DNA of 64,000 bases from Scylla paramamosain (Eukaryota; Arthropoda; Malacostraca; Decapoda; Portunidae): assembly GCF_035594125.1 (NCBI RefSeq), contig NC_087156.1, forward strand, positions 35,980,497 to 36,044,496, given 5' to 3'. Shown in pieces: positions 46,102-61,479 of the stretch (position 1 is its first letter; each line of letters opens with the position of its first letter). A model generated the notes under the pieces. The model saw only the letters and a list, made by a program, of their open reading frames with translations, was not told the DNA's origin and searched no databases. A program made the translations under genes and the position numbers.

Positions 46102-46581
46102 TGTTCCCTTTTCTAACAAAATAAACTGATGGATAGATAAACTGATAGATATTTGGTACCATATTTTGAAACACTTCTGTGCTGTACTTCCTCTGTTTTC
46201 AAAAAGGCTCTAGATGAAGCTGTACATGTTTTTAAGTGTGTTTTTCATGATTCTAGTGACAGATTAACAAGACTTGTACATTATTAACAGGAGAAGCACT
46301 CTTGAAAACTGGCTAATCATCTCCTTGACCTTGAAAAACAGTCTTGATAAATGAGCAAAGCATTTTTAAGTGTTTTTAAAATTGTGGTAACAGATTAACA
46401 AGACTTCTACATTATCAACAGGAGAAACACTCTTGAGAACACAGCTAATTATCCCTCTGTGACTCTGGAAAAGTCTAGATGGCAGAGAAGGAACAAGAAA
46501 GCAGAGCATTACAGAATAGGCCCTTACAAGACAAGAACTTAATCTAAATCACAAAGTAGGAAAAGACATTGAAAACCTCAC

Positions 46582-46768
46582 CTTTAGGAACCACCTCATG
46601 AAGGAATACGATGAAGAAGGGTGTGACAAGGTCGTTGATCCCCTGCACGTAACCTGAGGCAGGGTGACGGATGGCCCAGATGTACAGAATGTGCTCAAAC
46701 ATTTCTTGTACGATTGTTTGTTGGAACAACGGAATCAGGGGAGACATGCGTGGGATGTCAATGTGAAT
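46582..46768 (-). CDS. TBC1D22: TBC1D22 exon, copy 11
   Basis: Intact; no difference from copy 1. Confidence 0.92.
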
Positions 46769-47349
46769 CTGTGGAGAGACGTGGGTTTGGTGAGACTAGG
46801 TTAAGTTTGGTTAGGTTAAGTTAAGTTTGGTTAGGTTAGGTTAGGTTAAGTTTGGTTAGGTTAGGTTAAGTTAGGTTTGGTTAGGTTAGGTTAGGTTAAG
46901 TTAAGTTTGGTTAGGTTAGGTTAAGTTAGGTTAAATTCGATTAGGTTAGGTTAAGTTAAGTTCGGTTAAGTTAAGTTTGGTTTGGTTAGGTTGGGTTAGG
47001 TTAAGTTTGGTTTGGTTAGGTTGGGTTAGGTTAAGTTTGGTTAGGTTAAGTTAGGTTTGGTTAGGTTAAGTTTGGTTTGGTTTGGTTAGGTTTGGTTTGC
47101 TAAGGTTATGTTAGGTTAGGTTAGATGAGAGCAGTAGAGAGGAGAATACTTGCTTTTGTGGTCTCTATATTACAAGGATAGAGATCTTAGTCAGTATATA
47201 AAAGAATGACTGAAAAGATACACCAGGTGACAAATATTCCTATGACAGGAGAATGAAGCTTTTAAACTGATATACACACACATAGAAAATAAAGAAAAAG
47301 AGAGAGAAAAAAATATTGAAAGAAAAAAAAACAGGAAAGGAAGATTATC

Positions 47350-47394
<45 letters not shown>

Positions 47395-47615
47395 CAGGGG
47401 AGGAACAGTGCAAGTGTGAGGCCAACGCGCTGGGCCGCCAACCTGTCGGCCTGGGTGACGCGTGAAGGGCGGCGTGGTGTTGGTGGTGGTGTCTTGGCCC
47501 TGTGGTGTCCCTAGCCTTCATGTCATTGTGATTGGTGAAATAGATGACCTCCATTACTTTTTCATCTTCCTGAGGTCACTTGCTGGTACCTCTGTGTCAC
47601 CACGCTTAGGTCAGC

Positions 47616-47841
47616 TTTTTTTTTTTTTTTTTTTTTTTTTCAATTTTATGTAGGAGTGACACTGGCCAAGGGCAACAAAAATCCAATAAGAAAATATGCC
47701 CACTGAAATGCCAGTGCCATAAAAGTGTCAAAGCAGTGGTCAAAAATTGATGAATAAGTGTCTTGAAACCTCCCTCTTGAAGGAATTCAAGTCATAGGAA
47801 GGTGGAAATACAGAAGCAGGCAGGGAGTTCCAGAGTTTACC
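47616..47841 (-). mobile_element. Non-LTR retrotransposon 3' end, copy 11
   Basis: Coding remnant at 47740-47841; poly(A) of 25. Confidence 0.8.
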
Positions 47842-49321
47842 CTGCCTCCCCTGTTCTTGCATTACTGGGCTGCTGGACAGGTGGCACAGCCTCATGTGTG
47901 CCCTGTCTGTCCAGCACCCTGGCTATCCTTGTGGATGGGCTGGGCACACACTGAGACACAGCACACAGCAAGGGTGTAAACTGCACCTCACTGCTTTAAA
48001 TATGAGTGTACAGGTTGAGAGGCAAGGCAGCACAGCACAGCACAGCACAGCACAGCATGGCAGCTCCTTAACAACACAGCCAGTCTCTGTGTGATGTTCA
48101 TTGTGTCTTGAGCATTGTATCCTTGACAAACGTGGCGTACTGAGCACATCTTCACATTGTTCTTGCCTTAATGTGAAGTATTAATGTATTACACCTCACA
48201 AGTGTAGCCACGTGGCCCCTGTGTGTTCCCGTACCTGGTGATCTCAGGAACAGTTTCAGATTTCATCACAAATATTAATAACTGCAGCAATACTTGGTGC
48301 ACCCTTCACACATGACCGGGGCTGATTAGTGGGTGAGTCTGCGCCTGAACCAGCCCATCACCCAGCAGGTTGAGGCCACAAGCAGCCCAGCCCAGCATCA
48401 ATAAGACCAACACCAGGGCTTACTCACCCCTAGACACAACAGCAAGACTAGTCAGAACTGAGCCGTAACACCTGTGTCTCTCTTCACCTCCACAATTATT
48501 AACATTCTTTCATTTATTGATATATTTACTGGTACATTACTTACATTACTGGTACATGAAAATTACTAATGTTGCTTTTATTCCGACAGGCTACCACCAC
48601 CATGACCACCATGACCACCACCACCACCATGACCACCGCCGCCACCACCACCACCACCACCACCACCACCACCACCACCACCACCACCACCACCACCACA
48701 GCACTCAGCGTGGCACAGAAGGAACAGAGCCAGGCGGAAAACAAGGACTAAGATCCACTGCCACTTCCAAATAAGGTAATACATGAATTTTCTCTCCTCC
48801 TCCTCCTTCTCCTCCTCCTCCTTCTCCTCCTCCTCCTCCTCCTCCTCCTCCTCCTCCTCCTCCTCCTCCTCCTCCTCCTCCTCCTCCTCCTCCTCCTCCT
48901 CCTCCTTCTCCTCCTTCTCCTCCTCCTCCTCCTCCTCCTCCTCCTCCTCCTCCTCCTCCTCCTCCTCCTCTTCCAGCTGGTTTTTTTTTATTGTTTTACT
49001 GCTTCAATCTGTGGTTTCCTGCTTCAAAAATACAAAATATACTGTTGAAATTTTCTTATCAGTTCATGTCCTCCTCCTCCTCCTCCTCCTCCTCCTCCTC
49101 CTCCTCCTCCTCCTCCTCCTCCTCCTCCTCCTCCTCCTCCTCCTCCTCCTCCTCCTCCTCCTCCTCCTCCCCCAATTTAAGAGGGTTAGCAGGAAATTGC
49201 CCCCTGATAATTGAATATTCAACTGAATCTCACTTCCTGTCTCAGAAATGATGTGAAAAATGGTTTTGGAAAATGTTTTGGAAGAAAATGTGTCTTGTCT
49301 TTGTTTTATGGAAAGACTGAG

Positions 49322-49387
<66 letters not shown>

Positions 49388-49486
49388 TTGTTGTTGTTTA
49401 TCTTGCTTATTCCTCTTCCTCCTCCTCCTCCTCCTCTTCCTCCTCCTCCTCCTCCTCCTTTTCTTACAAGTTTATTATCATCGTTT

Positions 49487-49600
<114 letters not shown>

Positions 49601-50080
49601 TGTTCCCTTTTCTAACAAAATAAACTGATGGATAGATAAACTGATAGATATTTGGTACCATATTTTGAAACACTTCTGTGCTGTACTTCCTCTGTTTTCA
49701 AAAAGGCTCTAGATGAAGCTGTACATGTTTTTAAGTGTGTTTTTCATGATTCTAGTGACAGATTAACAAGACTTGTACATTATTAACAGGAGAAGCACTC
49801 TTGAAAACTGGCTAATCATCTCCTTGACCTTGAAAAACAGTCTTGATAAATGAGCAAAGCATTTTTAAGTGTTTTTAAAATTGTGGTAACAGATTAACAA
49901 GACTTCTACATTATCAACAGGAGAAACACTCTTGAGAACACAGCTAATTATCCCTCTGTGACTCTGGAAAAGTCTAGATGGCAGAGAAGGAACAAGAAAG
50001 CAGAGCATTACAGAATAGGCCCTTACAAGACAAGAACTTAATCTAAATCACAAAGTAGGAAAAGACATTGAAAACCTCAC

Positions 50081-50267
50081 CTTTAGGAACCACCTCATGA
50101 AGGAATACGATGAAGAAGGGTGTGACAAGGTCGTTGATCCCCTGCACGTAACCTGAGGCAGGGTGACGGATGGCCCAGATGTACAGAATGTGCTCAAACA
50201 TTTCTTGTACGATTGTTTGTTGGAACAACGGAATCAGGGGAGACATGCGTGGGATGTCAATGTGAAT
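50081..50267 (-). CDS. TBC1D22: TBC1D22 exon, copy 12
   Basis: Intact; no difference from copy 1. Confidence 0.92.
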
Positions 50268-50848
50268 CTGTGGAGAGACGTGGGTTTGGTGAGACTAGGT
50301 TAAGTTTGGTTAGGTTAAGTTAAGTTTGGTTAGGTTAGGTTAGGTTAAGTTTGGTTAGGTTAGGTTAAGTTAGGTTTGGTTAGGTTAGGTTAGGTTAAGT
50401 TAAGTTTGGTTAGGTTAGGTTAAGTTAGGTTAAATTCGATTAGGTTAGGTTAAGTTAAGTTCGGTTAAGTTAAGTTTGGTTTGGTTAGGTTGGGTTAGGT
50501 TAAGTTTGGTTTGGTTAGGTTGGGTTAGGTTAAGTTTGGTTAGGTTAAGTTAGGTTTGGTTAGGTTAAGTTTGGTTTGGTTTGGTTAGGTTTGGTTTGCT
50601 AAGGTTATGTTAGGTTAGGTTAGATGAGAGCAGTAGAGAGGAGAATACTTGCTTTTGTGGTCTCTATATTACAAGGATAGAGATCTTAGTCAGTATATAA
50701 AAGAATGACTGAAAAGATACACCAGGTGACAAATATTCCTATGACAGGAGAATGAAGCTTTTAAACTGATATACACACACATAGAAAATAAAGAAAAAGA
50801 GAGAGAAAAAAATATTGAAAGAAAAAAAAACAGGAAAGGAAGATTATC

Positions 50849-50893
<45 letters not shown>

Positions 50894-51114
50894 CAGGGGA
50901 GGAACAGTGCAAGTGTGAGGCCAACGCGCTGGGCCGCCAACCTGTCGGCCTGGGTGACGCGTGAAGGGCGGCGTGGTGTTGGTGGTGGTGTCTTGGCCCT
51001 GTGGTGTCCCTAGCCTTCATGTCATTGTGATTGGTGAAATAGATGACCTCCATTACTTTTTCATCTTCCTGAGGTCACTTGCTGGTACCTCTGTGTCACC
51101 ACGCTTAGGTCAGC

Positions 51115-51333
51115 TTTTTTTTTTTTTTTTTTCAATTTTATGTAGGAGTGACACTGGCCAAGGGCAACAAAAATCCAATAAGAAAATATGCCCACTGAAA
51201 TGCCAGTGCCATAAAAGTGTCAAAGCAGTGGTCAAAAATTGATGAATAAGTGTCTTGAAACCTCCCTCTTGAAGGAATTCAAGTCATAGGAAGGTGGAAA
51301 TACAGAAGCAGGCAGGGAGTTCCAGAGTTTACC
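51115..51333 (-). mobile_element. Non-LTR retrotransposon 3' end, copy 12
   Basis: Coding remnant at 51232-51333; poly(A) of 18. Confidence 0.8.
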
Positions 51334-52771
51334 CTGCCTCCCCTGTTCTTGCATTACTGGGCTGCTGGACAGGTGGCACAGCCTCATGTGTGCCCTGTCT
51401 GCCCAGCACCCTGGCTATCCTTGTGGATGGGCTGGGCACACACTGAGACACAGCACACAGCAAGGGTGTAAACTGCACCTCACTGCTTTAAATATGAGTG
51501 TACAGGTTGAGAGGCAAGGCAGCACAGCACAGCACAGCACAGCACAGCATGGCAGCTCCTTAACAACACAGCCAGTCTCTGTGTGATGTTCATTGTGTCT
51601 TGAGCATTGTATCCTTGACAAACGTGGCGTACTGAGCACATCTTCACATTGTTCTTGCCTTAATGTGAAGTATTAATGTATTACACCTCACAAGTGTAGC
51701 CACGTGGCCCCTGTGTGTTCCCGTACCTGGTGATCTCAGGAACAGTTTCAGATTTCATCACAAATATTAATAACTGCAGCAATACTTGGTGCACCCTTCA
51801 CACATGACCGGGGCTGATTAGTGGGTGAGTCTGCGCCTGAACCAGCCCATCACCCAGCAGGTTGAGGCCACAAGCAGCCCAGCCCAGCATCAATAAGACC
51901 AACACCAGGGCTTACTCACCCCTAGACACAACAGCAAGACTAGTCAGAACTGAGCCGTAACACCTGTGTCTCTCTTCACCTCCACAATTATTAACATTCT
52001 TTCATTTATTGATATATTTACTGGTACATTACTTACATTACTGGTACATGAAAATTACTAATGTTGCTTTTATTCCGACAGGCTACCACCACCATGACCA
52101 CCATGACCACCACCACCACCATGACCACCGCCACCACCACCACCACCACCACCACCACCACCACCACCACCACCACCACAGCACTCAGCGTGGCACAGAA
52201 GGAACAGAGCCAGGCGGAAAACAAGGACTAAGATCCACTGCCACTTCCAAATAAGGTAATACATGAATTTTCTCTCCTCCTCCTCCTTCTCCTCCTCCTC
52301 CTTCTCCTCCTCCTCCTCCTCCTCCTCCTCCTCCTCCTCCTCCTCCTCCTCCTCCTCCTCCTCCTCCTCCTCCTTCTCCTCCTCCTCCTCCTCCTCCTCC
52401 TCCTCCTCCTCCTCCTCCTCCTCCTCCTCTTCCAGCTGGTTTTTTTTTATTGTTTTACTGCTTCAATCTGTGGTTTCCTGCTTCAAAAATACAAAATATA
52501 CTGTTGAAATTTTCTTATCAGTTCATGTCCTCCTCCTCCTCCTCCTCCTCCTCCTCCTCCTCCTCCTCCTCCTCCTCCTCCTCCTCCTCCTCCTCCTCCT
52601 CCTCCTCCTCCTCCTCCTCCCCCAATTTAAGAGGGTTAGCAGGAAATTGCCCCCTGATAATTGAATATTCAACTGAATCTCACTTCCTGTCTCAGAAATG
52701 ATGTGAAAAATGGTTTTGGAAAATGTTTTGGAAGAAAATGTGTCTTGTCTTTGTTTTATGGAAAGACTGAG

Positions 52772-52840
<69 letters not shown>

Positions 52841-52939
52841 TTGTTGTTGTTTATCTTGCTTATTCCTCTTCCTCCTCCTCCTCCTCCTCTTCCTCCTCCT
52901 CCTCCTCCTCCTTTTCTTACAAGTTTATTATCATCGTTT

Positions 52940-53058
<119 letters not shown>

Positions 53059-53544
53059 TGTTCCCTTTTCTAACAAAATAAACTGATGGATAGATAAACT
53101 GATAGATATTTGGTACCATATTTTTGAAAACACTTCTGTGCTGTACTTCCTCTGTTTTCAAAAAGGCTCTAGATGAAGCTGTACATGTTTTTTAAGTGTG
53201 TTTTTCATGATTCTAGTGACAGATTAACAAGACTTGTACATTATTAACAGGAGAAGCACTCTTGAAAAACTGGCTAATCATCTCCTTGACCTTGAAAAAC
53301 AGTCTTGATAAATGAGCAAAGCATTTTTAAGTGTTTTTTAAAATTGTGGTAACAGATTAACAAGGACTTCTACATTATCAACAGGAGAAACACTCTTGAG
53401 AACACAGCTAATTATCCCTCTGTGACTCTGGAAAAGTCTAGATGGCAGAGAAGGAACAAGAAAGCAGAGCATTACAGAATAGGCCCTTACAAGACAAGAA
53501 CTTAATCTAAATCACAAAGTAGGAAAAGACATTGAAAACCTCAC

Positions 53545-53732
53545 CTTTAGGAACCACCTCATGAAGGAATACGATGAAGAAGGGGTGTGACAAGGTCGTT
53601 GATCCCCTGCACGTAACCTGAGGCAGGGTGACGGATGGCCCAGATGTACAGAATGTGCTCAAACATTTCTTGTACGATTGTTTGTTGGAACAACGGAATC
53701 AGGGGAGACATGCGTGGGATGTCAATGTGAAT
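53545..53732 (-). CDS. TBC1D22: TBC1D22 exon, copy 13, apparent frameshift
   Basis: 188 nt instead of 187: GGG has become GGGG at 53582-53585, shifting the frame after the HPASG-YVQG region. Splice sites are intact. The extra base is one of a cluster of single-base expansions nearby, so sequencing error is more likely than a real mutation. Confidence 0.85.
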
Positions 53733-54314
53733 CTGTGGAGAGACGTGGGTTTGGTGAGACTAGGTTAAGTTTGGTTAGGTTAAGTTAAGTTTGGTTAGGT
53801 TAGGTTAGGTTAAGTTTGGTTAGGTTAGGTTAAGTTAGGTTTGGTTAGGTTAGGTTAGGTTAAGTTAAGTTTGGTTAGGTTAGGTTAAGTTAGGTTAAAT
53901 TCGATTAGGTTAGGTTAAGTTAAGTTCGGTTAAGTTAAGTTTGGTTTTGGTTAGGTTGGGTTAGGTTAAGTTTGGTTTGGTTAGGTTGGGTTAGGTTAAG
54001 TTTGGTTAGGTTAAGTTAGGTTTGGTTAGGTTAAGTTTGGTTTGGTTTGGTTAGGTTTGGTTTGCTAAGGTTATGTTAGGTTAGGTTAGATGAGAGCAGT
54101 AGAGAGGAGAATACTTGCTTTTGTGGTCTCTATATTACAAGGATAGAGATCTTAGTCAGTATATAAAAGAATGACTGAAAAGATACACCAGGTGACAAAT
54201 ATTCCTATGACAGGAGAATGAAGCTTTTAAACTGATATACACACACATAGAAAATAAAGAAAAAGAGAGAGAAAAAAATATTGAAAGAAAAAAAAACAGG
54301 AAAGGAAGATTATC

Positions 54315-54359
<45 letters not shown>

Positions 54360-54581
54360 CAGGGGAGGAACAGTGCAAGTGTGAGGCCAACGCGCTGGGC
54401 CGCCAACCTGTCGGCCTGGGTGACGCGTGAAGGGCGGCGTGGTGTTGGTGGTGGTGTCTTGGCCCTGTGGTGTCCCTAGCCTTCATGTCATTGTGATTGG
54501 TGAAATAGATGACCCTCCATTACTTTTTCATCTTCCTGAGGTCACTTGCTGGTACCTCTGTGTCACCACGCTTAGGTCAGC

Positions 54582-54808
54582 TTTTTTTTTTTTTTTTTTT
54601 TTTTTTCAATTTTATGTAGGAGTGACACTGGCCAAGGGCAACAAAAATCCAATAAGGAAAATATGCCCACTGAAATGCCAGTGCCATAAAAGTGTCAAAG
54701 CAGTGGTCAAAAATTGATGAATAAGTGTCTTGAAACCTCCCTCTTGAAGGAATTCAAGTCATAGGAAGGTGGAAATACAGAAGCAGGCAGGGAGTTCCAG
54801 AGTTTACC
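54582..54808 (-). mobile_element. Non-LTR retrotransposon 3' end, copy 13
   Basis: Coding remnant at 54707-54808; poly(A) of 25. One added G in the 3' UTR at 54656-54657. Confidence 0.8.
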
Positions 54809-56245
54809 CTGCCTCCCCTGTTCTTGCATTACTGGGCTGCTGGACAGGTGGCACAGCCTCATGTGTGCCCTGTCTGTCCAGCACCCTGGCTATCCTTGTG
54901 GATGGGCTGGGGCACACACTGAGACACAGCACACAGCAAGGGTGTAAACTGCACCTCACTGCTTTAAATATGAGTGTACAGGTTGAGAGGGCAAGGCAGC
55001 ACAGCACAGCACAGCACAGCACAGCATGGCAGCTCCTTAACAACACAGCCAGTCTCTGTGTGATGTTCATTGTGTCCTTGAGCATTGTATCCTTGACAAA
55101 CGTGGCGTACTGAGCACATCTTCACATTGTTCTTGCCTTAATGTGAAGTATTAATGTATTACACCTCACAAGTGTAGCCACGTGGCCCCTGTGTGTTCCC
55201 GTACCTGGTGATCTCAGGAACAGTTTCAGATTTCATCACAAATATTAATAACTGCAGCAATACTTGGTGCACCCTTCACACATGACCGGGGCTGATTAGT
55301 GGGTGAGTCTGCGCCTGAACCAGCCCATCACCCAGCAGGTTGAGGCCACAAGCAGCCCAGCCCAGCATCAATAAGACCAACACCAGGGCTTACTCACCCC
55401 TAGACACAACAGCAAGACTAGTCAGAACTGAGCCGTAACACCTGTGTCTCTCTTCACCTCCACAATTATTAACATTCTTTCATTTATTGATATATTTACT
55501 GGTACATTACTTACATTACTGGTACATGAAAATTACTAATGTTGCTTTTATTCCGACAGGCTACCACCACCATGACCACCATGACCACCACCACCACCAT
55601 GACCACCGCCACCACCACCACCACCACCACCACCACCACCACCACCACCACCACAGCACTCAGCGTGGCACAGAAGGAACAGAGCCAGGCGGAAAACAAG
55701 GACTAAGATCCACTGCCACTTCCAAATAAGGTAATACATGAATTTTCTCTCCTCCTCCTCCTTCTCCTCCTCCTCCTTCTCCTCCTCCTCCTCCTCCTCC
55801 TCCTCCTCCTCCTCCTCCTCCTCCTCCTCCTCCTCCTCCTTCTCCTCCTTCTCCTCCTCCTCCTCCTCCTCCTCCTCCTCCTCCTCCTCCTCCTCCTCCT
55901 CTTCCAGCTGGTTTTTTTTTATTGTTTTACTGCTTCAATCTGTGGTTTCCTGCTTCAAAAATACAAAATATACTGTTGAAATTTTCTTATCAGTTCATGT
56001 CCTCCTCCTCCTCCTCCTCCTCCTCCTCCTCCTCCTCCTCCTCCTCCTCCTCCTCCTCCTCCTCCTCCTCCTCCTCCTCCTCCTCCTCCTCCTCCCCAAT
56101 TTAAGAGGGTTAGCAGGAAATTGCCCCCTGATAATTGAATATTCAACTGAATCTCACTTCCTGTCTCAGAAATGATGTGAAAAATGGTTTTGGAAAATGT
56201 TTTGGAAGAAAATGTGTCTTGTCTTTGTTTTATGGAAAGACTGAG

Positions 56246-56311
<66 letters not shown>

Positions 56312-56410
56312 TTGTTGTTGTTTATCTTGCTTATTCCTCTTCCTCCTCCTCCTCCTCCTCTTCCTCCTCCTCCTCCTCCTCCTTTTCTTACAAGTTTATT
56401 ATCATCGTTT

Positions 56411-56522
<112 letters not shown>

Positions 56523-57002
56523 TGTTCCCTTTTCTAACAAAATAAACTGATGGATAGATAAACTGATAGATATTTGGTACCATATTTTGAAACACTTCTG
56601 TGCTGTACTTCCTCTGTTTTCAAAAAGGCTCTAGATGAAGCTGTACATGTTTTTAAGTGTGTTTTTCATGATTCTAGTGACAGATTAACAAGACTTGTAC
56701 ATTATTAACAGGAGAAGCACTCTTGAAAACTGGCTAATCATCTCCTTGACCTTGAAAAACAGTCTTGATAAATGAGCAAAGCATTTTTAAGTGTTTTTAA
56801 AATTGTGGTAACAGATTAACAAGACTTCTACATTATCAACAGGAGAAACACTCTTGAGAACACAGCTAATTATCCCTCTGTGACTCTGGAAAAGTCTAGA
56901 TGGCAGAGAAGGAACAAGAAAGCAGAGCATTACAGAATAGGCCCTTACAAGACAAGAACTTAATCTAAATCACAAAGTAGGAAAAGACATTGAAAACCTC
57001 AC

Positions 57003-57189
57003 CTTTAGGAACCACCTCATGAAGGAATACGATGAAGAAGGGTGTGACAAGGTCGTTGATCCCCTGCACGTAACCTGAGGCAGGGTGACGGATGGCCCAG
57101 ATGTACAGAATGTGCTCAAACATTTCTTGTACGATTGTTTGTTGGAACAACGGAATCAGGGGAGACATGCGTGGGATGTCAATGTGAAT
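57003..57189 (-). CDS. TBC1D22: TBC1D22 exon, copy 14
   Basis: Intact; no difference from copy 1. Confidence 0.92.
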
Positions 57190-57770
57190 CTGTGGAGAGA
57201 CGTGGGTTTGGTGAGACTAGGTTAAGTTTGGTTAGGTTAAGTTAAGTTTGGTTAGGTTAGGTTAGGTTAAGTTTGGTTAGGTTAGGTTAAGTTAGGTTTG
57301 GTTAGGTTAGGTTAGGTTAAGTTAAGTTTGGTTAGGTTAGGTTAAGTTAGGTTAAATTCGATTAGGTTAGGTTAAGTTAAGTTCGGTTAAGTTAAGTTTG
57401 GTTTGGTTAGGTTGGGTTAGGTTAAGTTTGGTTTGGTTAGGTTGGGTTAGGTTAAGTTTGGTTAGGTTAAGTTAGGTTTGGTTAGGTTAAGTTTGGTTTG
57501 GTTTGGTTAGGTTTGGTTTGCTAAGGTTATGTTAGGTTAGGTTAGATGAGAGCAGTAGAGAGGAGAATACTTGCTTTTGTGGTCTCTATATTACAAGGAT
57601 AGAGATCTTAGTCAGTATATAAAAGAATGACTGAAAAGATACACCAGGTGACAAATATTCCTATGACAGGAGAATGAAGCTTTTAAACTGATATACACAC
57701 ACATAGAAAATAAAGAAAAAGAGAGAGAAAAAAATATTGAAAGAAAAAAAAACAGGAAAGGAAGATTATC

Positions 57771-57815
<45 letters not shown>

Positions 57816-58036
57816 CAGGGGAGGAACAGTGCAAGTGTGAGGCCAACGCGCTGGGCCGCCAACCTGTCGGCCTGGGTGACGCGTGAAGGGCGGCGTGGTG
57901 TTGGTGGTGGTGTCTTGGCCCTGTGGTGTCCCTAGCCTTCATGTCATTGTGATTGGTGAAATAGATGACCTCCATTACTTTTTCATCTTCCTGAGGTCAC
58001 TTGCTGGTACCTCTGTGTCACCACGCTTAGGTCAGC

Positions 58037-58255
58037 TTTTTTTTTTTTTTTTTTCAATTTTATGTAGGAGTGACACTGGCCAAGGGCAACAAAAATCCAA
58101 TAAGAAAATATGCCCACTGAAATGCCAGTGCCATAAAAGTGTCAAAGCAGTGGTCAAAAATTGATGAATAAGTGTCTTGAAACCTCCCTCTTGAAGGAAT
58201 TCAAGTCATAGGAAGGTGGAAATACAGAAGCAGGCAGGGAGTTCCAGAGTTTACC
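58037..58255 (-). mobile_element. Non-LTR retrotransposon 3' end, copy 14
   Basis: Coding remnant at 58154-58255; poly(A) of 18. Confidence 0.8.
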
Positions 58256-59687
58256 CTGCCTCCCCTGTTCTTGCATTACTGGGCTGCTGGACAGGTGGCA
58301 CAGCCTCATGTGTGCCCTGTCTGTCCAGCACCCTGGCTATCCTTGTGGATGGGCTGGGCACACACTGAGACACAGCACACAGCAAGGGTGTAAACTGCAC
58401 CTCACTGCTTTAAATATGAGTGTACAGGTTGAGAGGCAAGGCAGCACAGCACAGCACAGCACAGCACAGCATGGCAGCTCCTTAACAACACAGCCAGTCT
58501 CTGTGTGATGTTCATTGTGTCTTGAGCATTGTATCCTTGACAAACGTGGCGTACTGAGCACATCTTCACATTGTTCTTGCCTTAATGTGAAGTATTAATG
58601 TATTACACCTCACAAGTGTAGCCACGTGGCCCCTGTGTGTTCCCGTACCTGGTGATCTCAGGAACAGTTTCAGATTTCATCACAAATATTAATAACTGCA
58701 GCAATACTTGGTGCACCCTTCACACATGACCGGGGCTGATTAGTGGGTGAGTCTGCGCCTGAACCAGCCCATCACCCAGCAGGTTGAGGCCACAAGCAGC
58801 CCAGCCCAGCATCAATAAGACCAACACCAGGGCTTACTCACCCCTAGACACAACAGCAAGACTAGTCAGAACTGAGCCGTAACACCTGTGTCTCTCTTCA
58901 CCTCCACAATTATTAACATTCTTTCATTTATTGATATATTTACTGGTACATTACTTACATTACTGGTACATGAAAATTACTAATGTTGCTTTTATTCCGA
59001 CAGGCTACCACCACCATGACCACCATGACCACCACCACCACCATGACCACCGCCACCACCACCACCACCACCACCACCACCACCACCACCACCACCACAG
59101 CACTCAGCGTGGCACAGAAGGAACAGAGCCAGGCGGAAAACAAGGACTAAGATCCACTGCCACTTCCAAATAAGGTAATACATGAATTTTCTCTCCTCCT
59201 CCTCCTTCTCCTCCTCCTCCTTCTCCTCCTCCTCCTCCTCCTCCTCCTCCTCCTCCTCCTCCTCCTCCTCCTCCTCCTCCTCCTCCTCCTTCTCCTCCTT
59301 CTCCTCCTCCTCCTCCTCCTCCTCCTCCTCCTCCTCCTCCTCCTCCTCCTCCAGCTGGTTTTTTTTTATTGTTTTACTGCTTCAATCTGTGGTTTCCTGC
59401 TTCAAAAATACAAAATATACTGTTGAAATTTTCTTATCAGTTCATGTCCTCCTCCTCCTCCTCCTCCTCCTCCTCCTCCTCCTCCTCCTCCTCCTCCTCC
59501 TCCTCCTCCTCCTCCTCCTCCTCCTCCTCCTCCTCCCCCAATTTAAGAGGGTTAGCAGGAAATTGCCCCCTGATAATTGAATATTCAACTGAATCTCACT
59601 TCCTGTCTCAGAAATGATGTGAAAAATGGTTTTGGAAAATGTTTTGGAAGAAAATGTGTCTTGTCTTTGTTTTATGGAAAGACTGAG

Positions 59688-59753
<66 letters not shown>

Positions 59754-59852
59754 TTGTTGTTGTTTATCTTGCTTATTCCTCTTCCTCCTCCTCCTCCTCC
59801 TCTTCCTCCTCCTCCTCCTCCTCCTTTTCTTACAAGTTTATTATCATCGTTT

Positions 59853-59965
<113 letters not shown>

Positions 59966-60445
59966 TGTTCCCTTTTCTAACAAAATAAACTGATGGATAG
60001 ATAAACTGATAGATATTTGGTACCATATTTTGAAACACTTCTGTGCTGTACTTCCTCTGTTTTCAAAAAGGCTCTAGATGAAGCTGTACATGTTTTTAAG
60101 TGTGTTTTTCATGATTCTAGTGACAGATTAACAAGACTTGTACATTATTAACAGGAGAAGCACTCTTGAAAACTGGCTAATCATCTCCTTGACCTTGAAA
60201 AACAGTCTTGATAAATGAGCAAAGCATTTTTAAGTGTTTTTAAAATTGTGGTAACAGATTAACAAGACTTCTACATTATCAACAGGAGAAACACTCTTGA
60301 GAACACAGCTAATTATCCCTCTGTGACTCTGGAAAAGTCTAGATGGCAGAGAAGGAACAAGAAAGCAGAGCATTACAGAATAGGCCCTTACAAGACAAGA
60401 ACTTAATCTAAATCACAAAGTAGGAAAAGACATTGAAAACCTCAC

Positions 60446-60632
60446 CTTTAGGAACCACCTCATGAAGGAATACGATGAAGAAGGGTGTGACAAGGTCGTT
60501 GATCCCCTGCACGTAACCTGAGGCAGGGTGACGGATGGCCCAGATGTACAGAATGTGCTCAAACATTTCTTGTACGATTGTTTGTTGGAACAACGGAATC
60601 AGGGGAGACATGCGTGGGATGTCAATGTGAAT
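60446..60632 (-). CDS. TBC1D22: TBC1D22 exon, copy 15
   Basis: Intact; no difference from copy 1. Confidence 0.92.
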
Positions 60633-61213
60633 CTGTGGAGAGACGTGGGTTTGGTGAGACTAGGTTAAGTTTGGTTAGGTTAAGTTAAGTTTGGTTAGGT
60701 TAGGTTAGGTTAAGTTTGGTTAGGTTAGGTTAAGTTAGGTTTGGTTAGGTTAGGTTAGGTTAAGTTAAGTTTGGTTAGGTTAGGTTAAGTTAGGTTAAAT
60801 TCGATTAGGTTAGGTTAAGTTAAGTTCGGTTAAGTTAAGTTTGGTTTGGTTAGGTTGGGTTAGGTTAAGTTTGGTTTGGTTAGGTTGGGTTAGGTTAAGT
60901 TTGGTTAGGTTAAGTTAGGTTTGGTTAGGTTAAGTTTGGTTTGGTTTGGTTAGGTTTGGTTTGCTAAGGTTATGTTAGGTTAGGTTAGATGAGAGCAGTA
61001 GAGAGGAGAATACTTGCTTTTGTGGTCTCTATATTACAAGGATAGAGATCTTAGTCAGTATATAAAAGAATGACTGAAAAGATACACCAGGTGACAAATA
61101 TTCCTATGACAGGAGAATGAAGCTTTTAAACTGATATACACACACATAGAAAATAAAGAAAAAGAGAGAGAAAAAAATATTGAAAGAAAAAAAAACAGGA
61201 AAGGAAGATTATC

Positions 61214-61258
<45 letters not shown>

Positions 61259-61479
61259 CAGGGGAGGAACAGTGCAAGTGTGAGGCCAACGCGCTGGGCC
61301 GCCAACCTGTCGGCCTGGGTGACGCGTGAAGGGCGGCGTGGTGTTGGTGGTGGTGTCTTGGCCCTGTGGTGTCCCTAGCCTTCATGTCATTGTGATTGGT
61401 GAAATAGATGACCTCCATTACTTTTTCATCTTCCTGAGGTCACTTGCTGGTACCTCTGTGTCACCACGCTTAGGTCAGC

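Noticed and set aside
53545..53732. Exon copy 13 as a true pseudogene
   Set aside because: Its only lesion is an added G in a homopolymer within a cluster of similar single-base additions, so consensus error is the simpler explanation.
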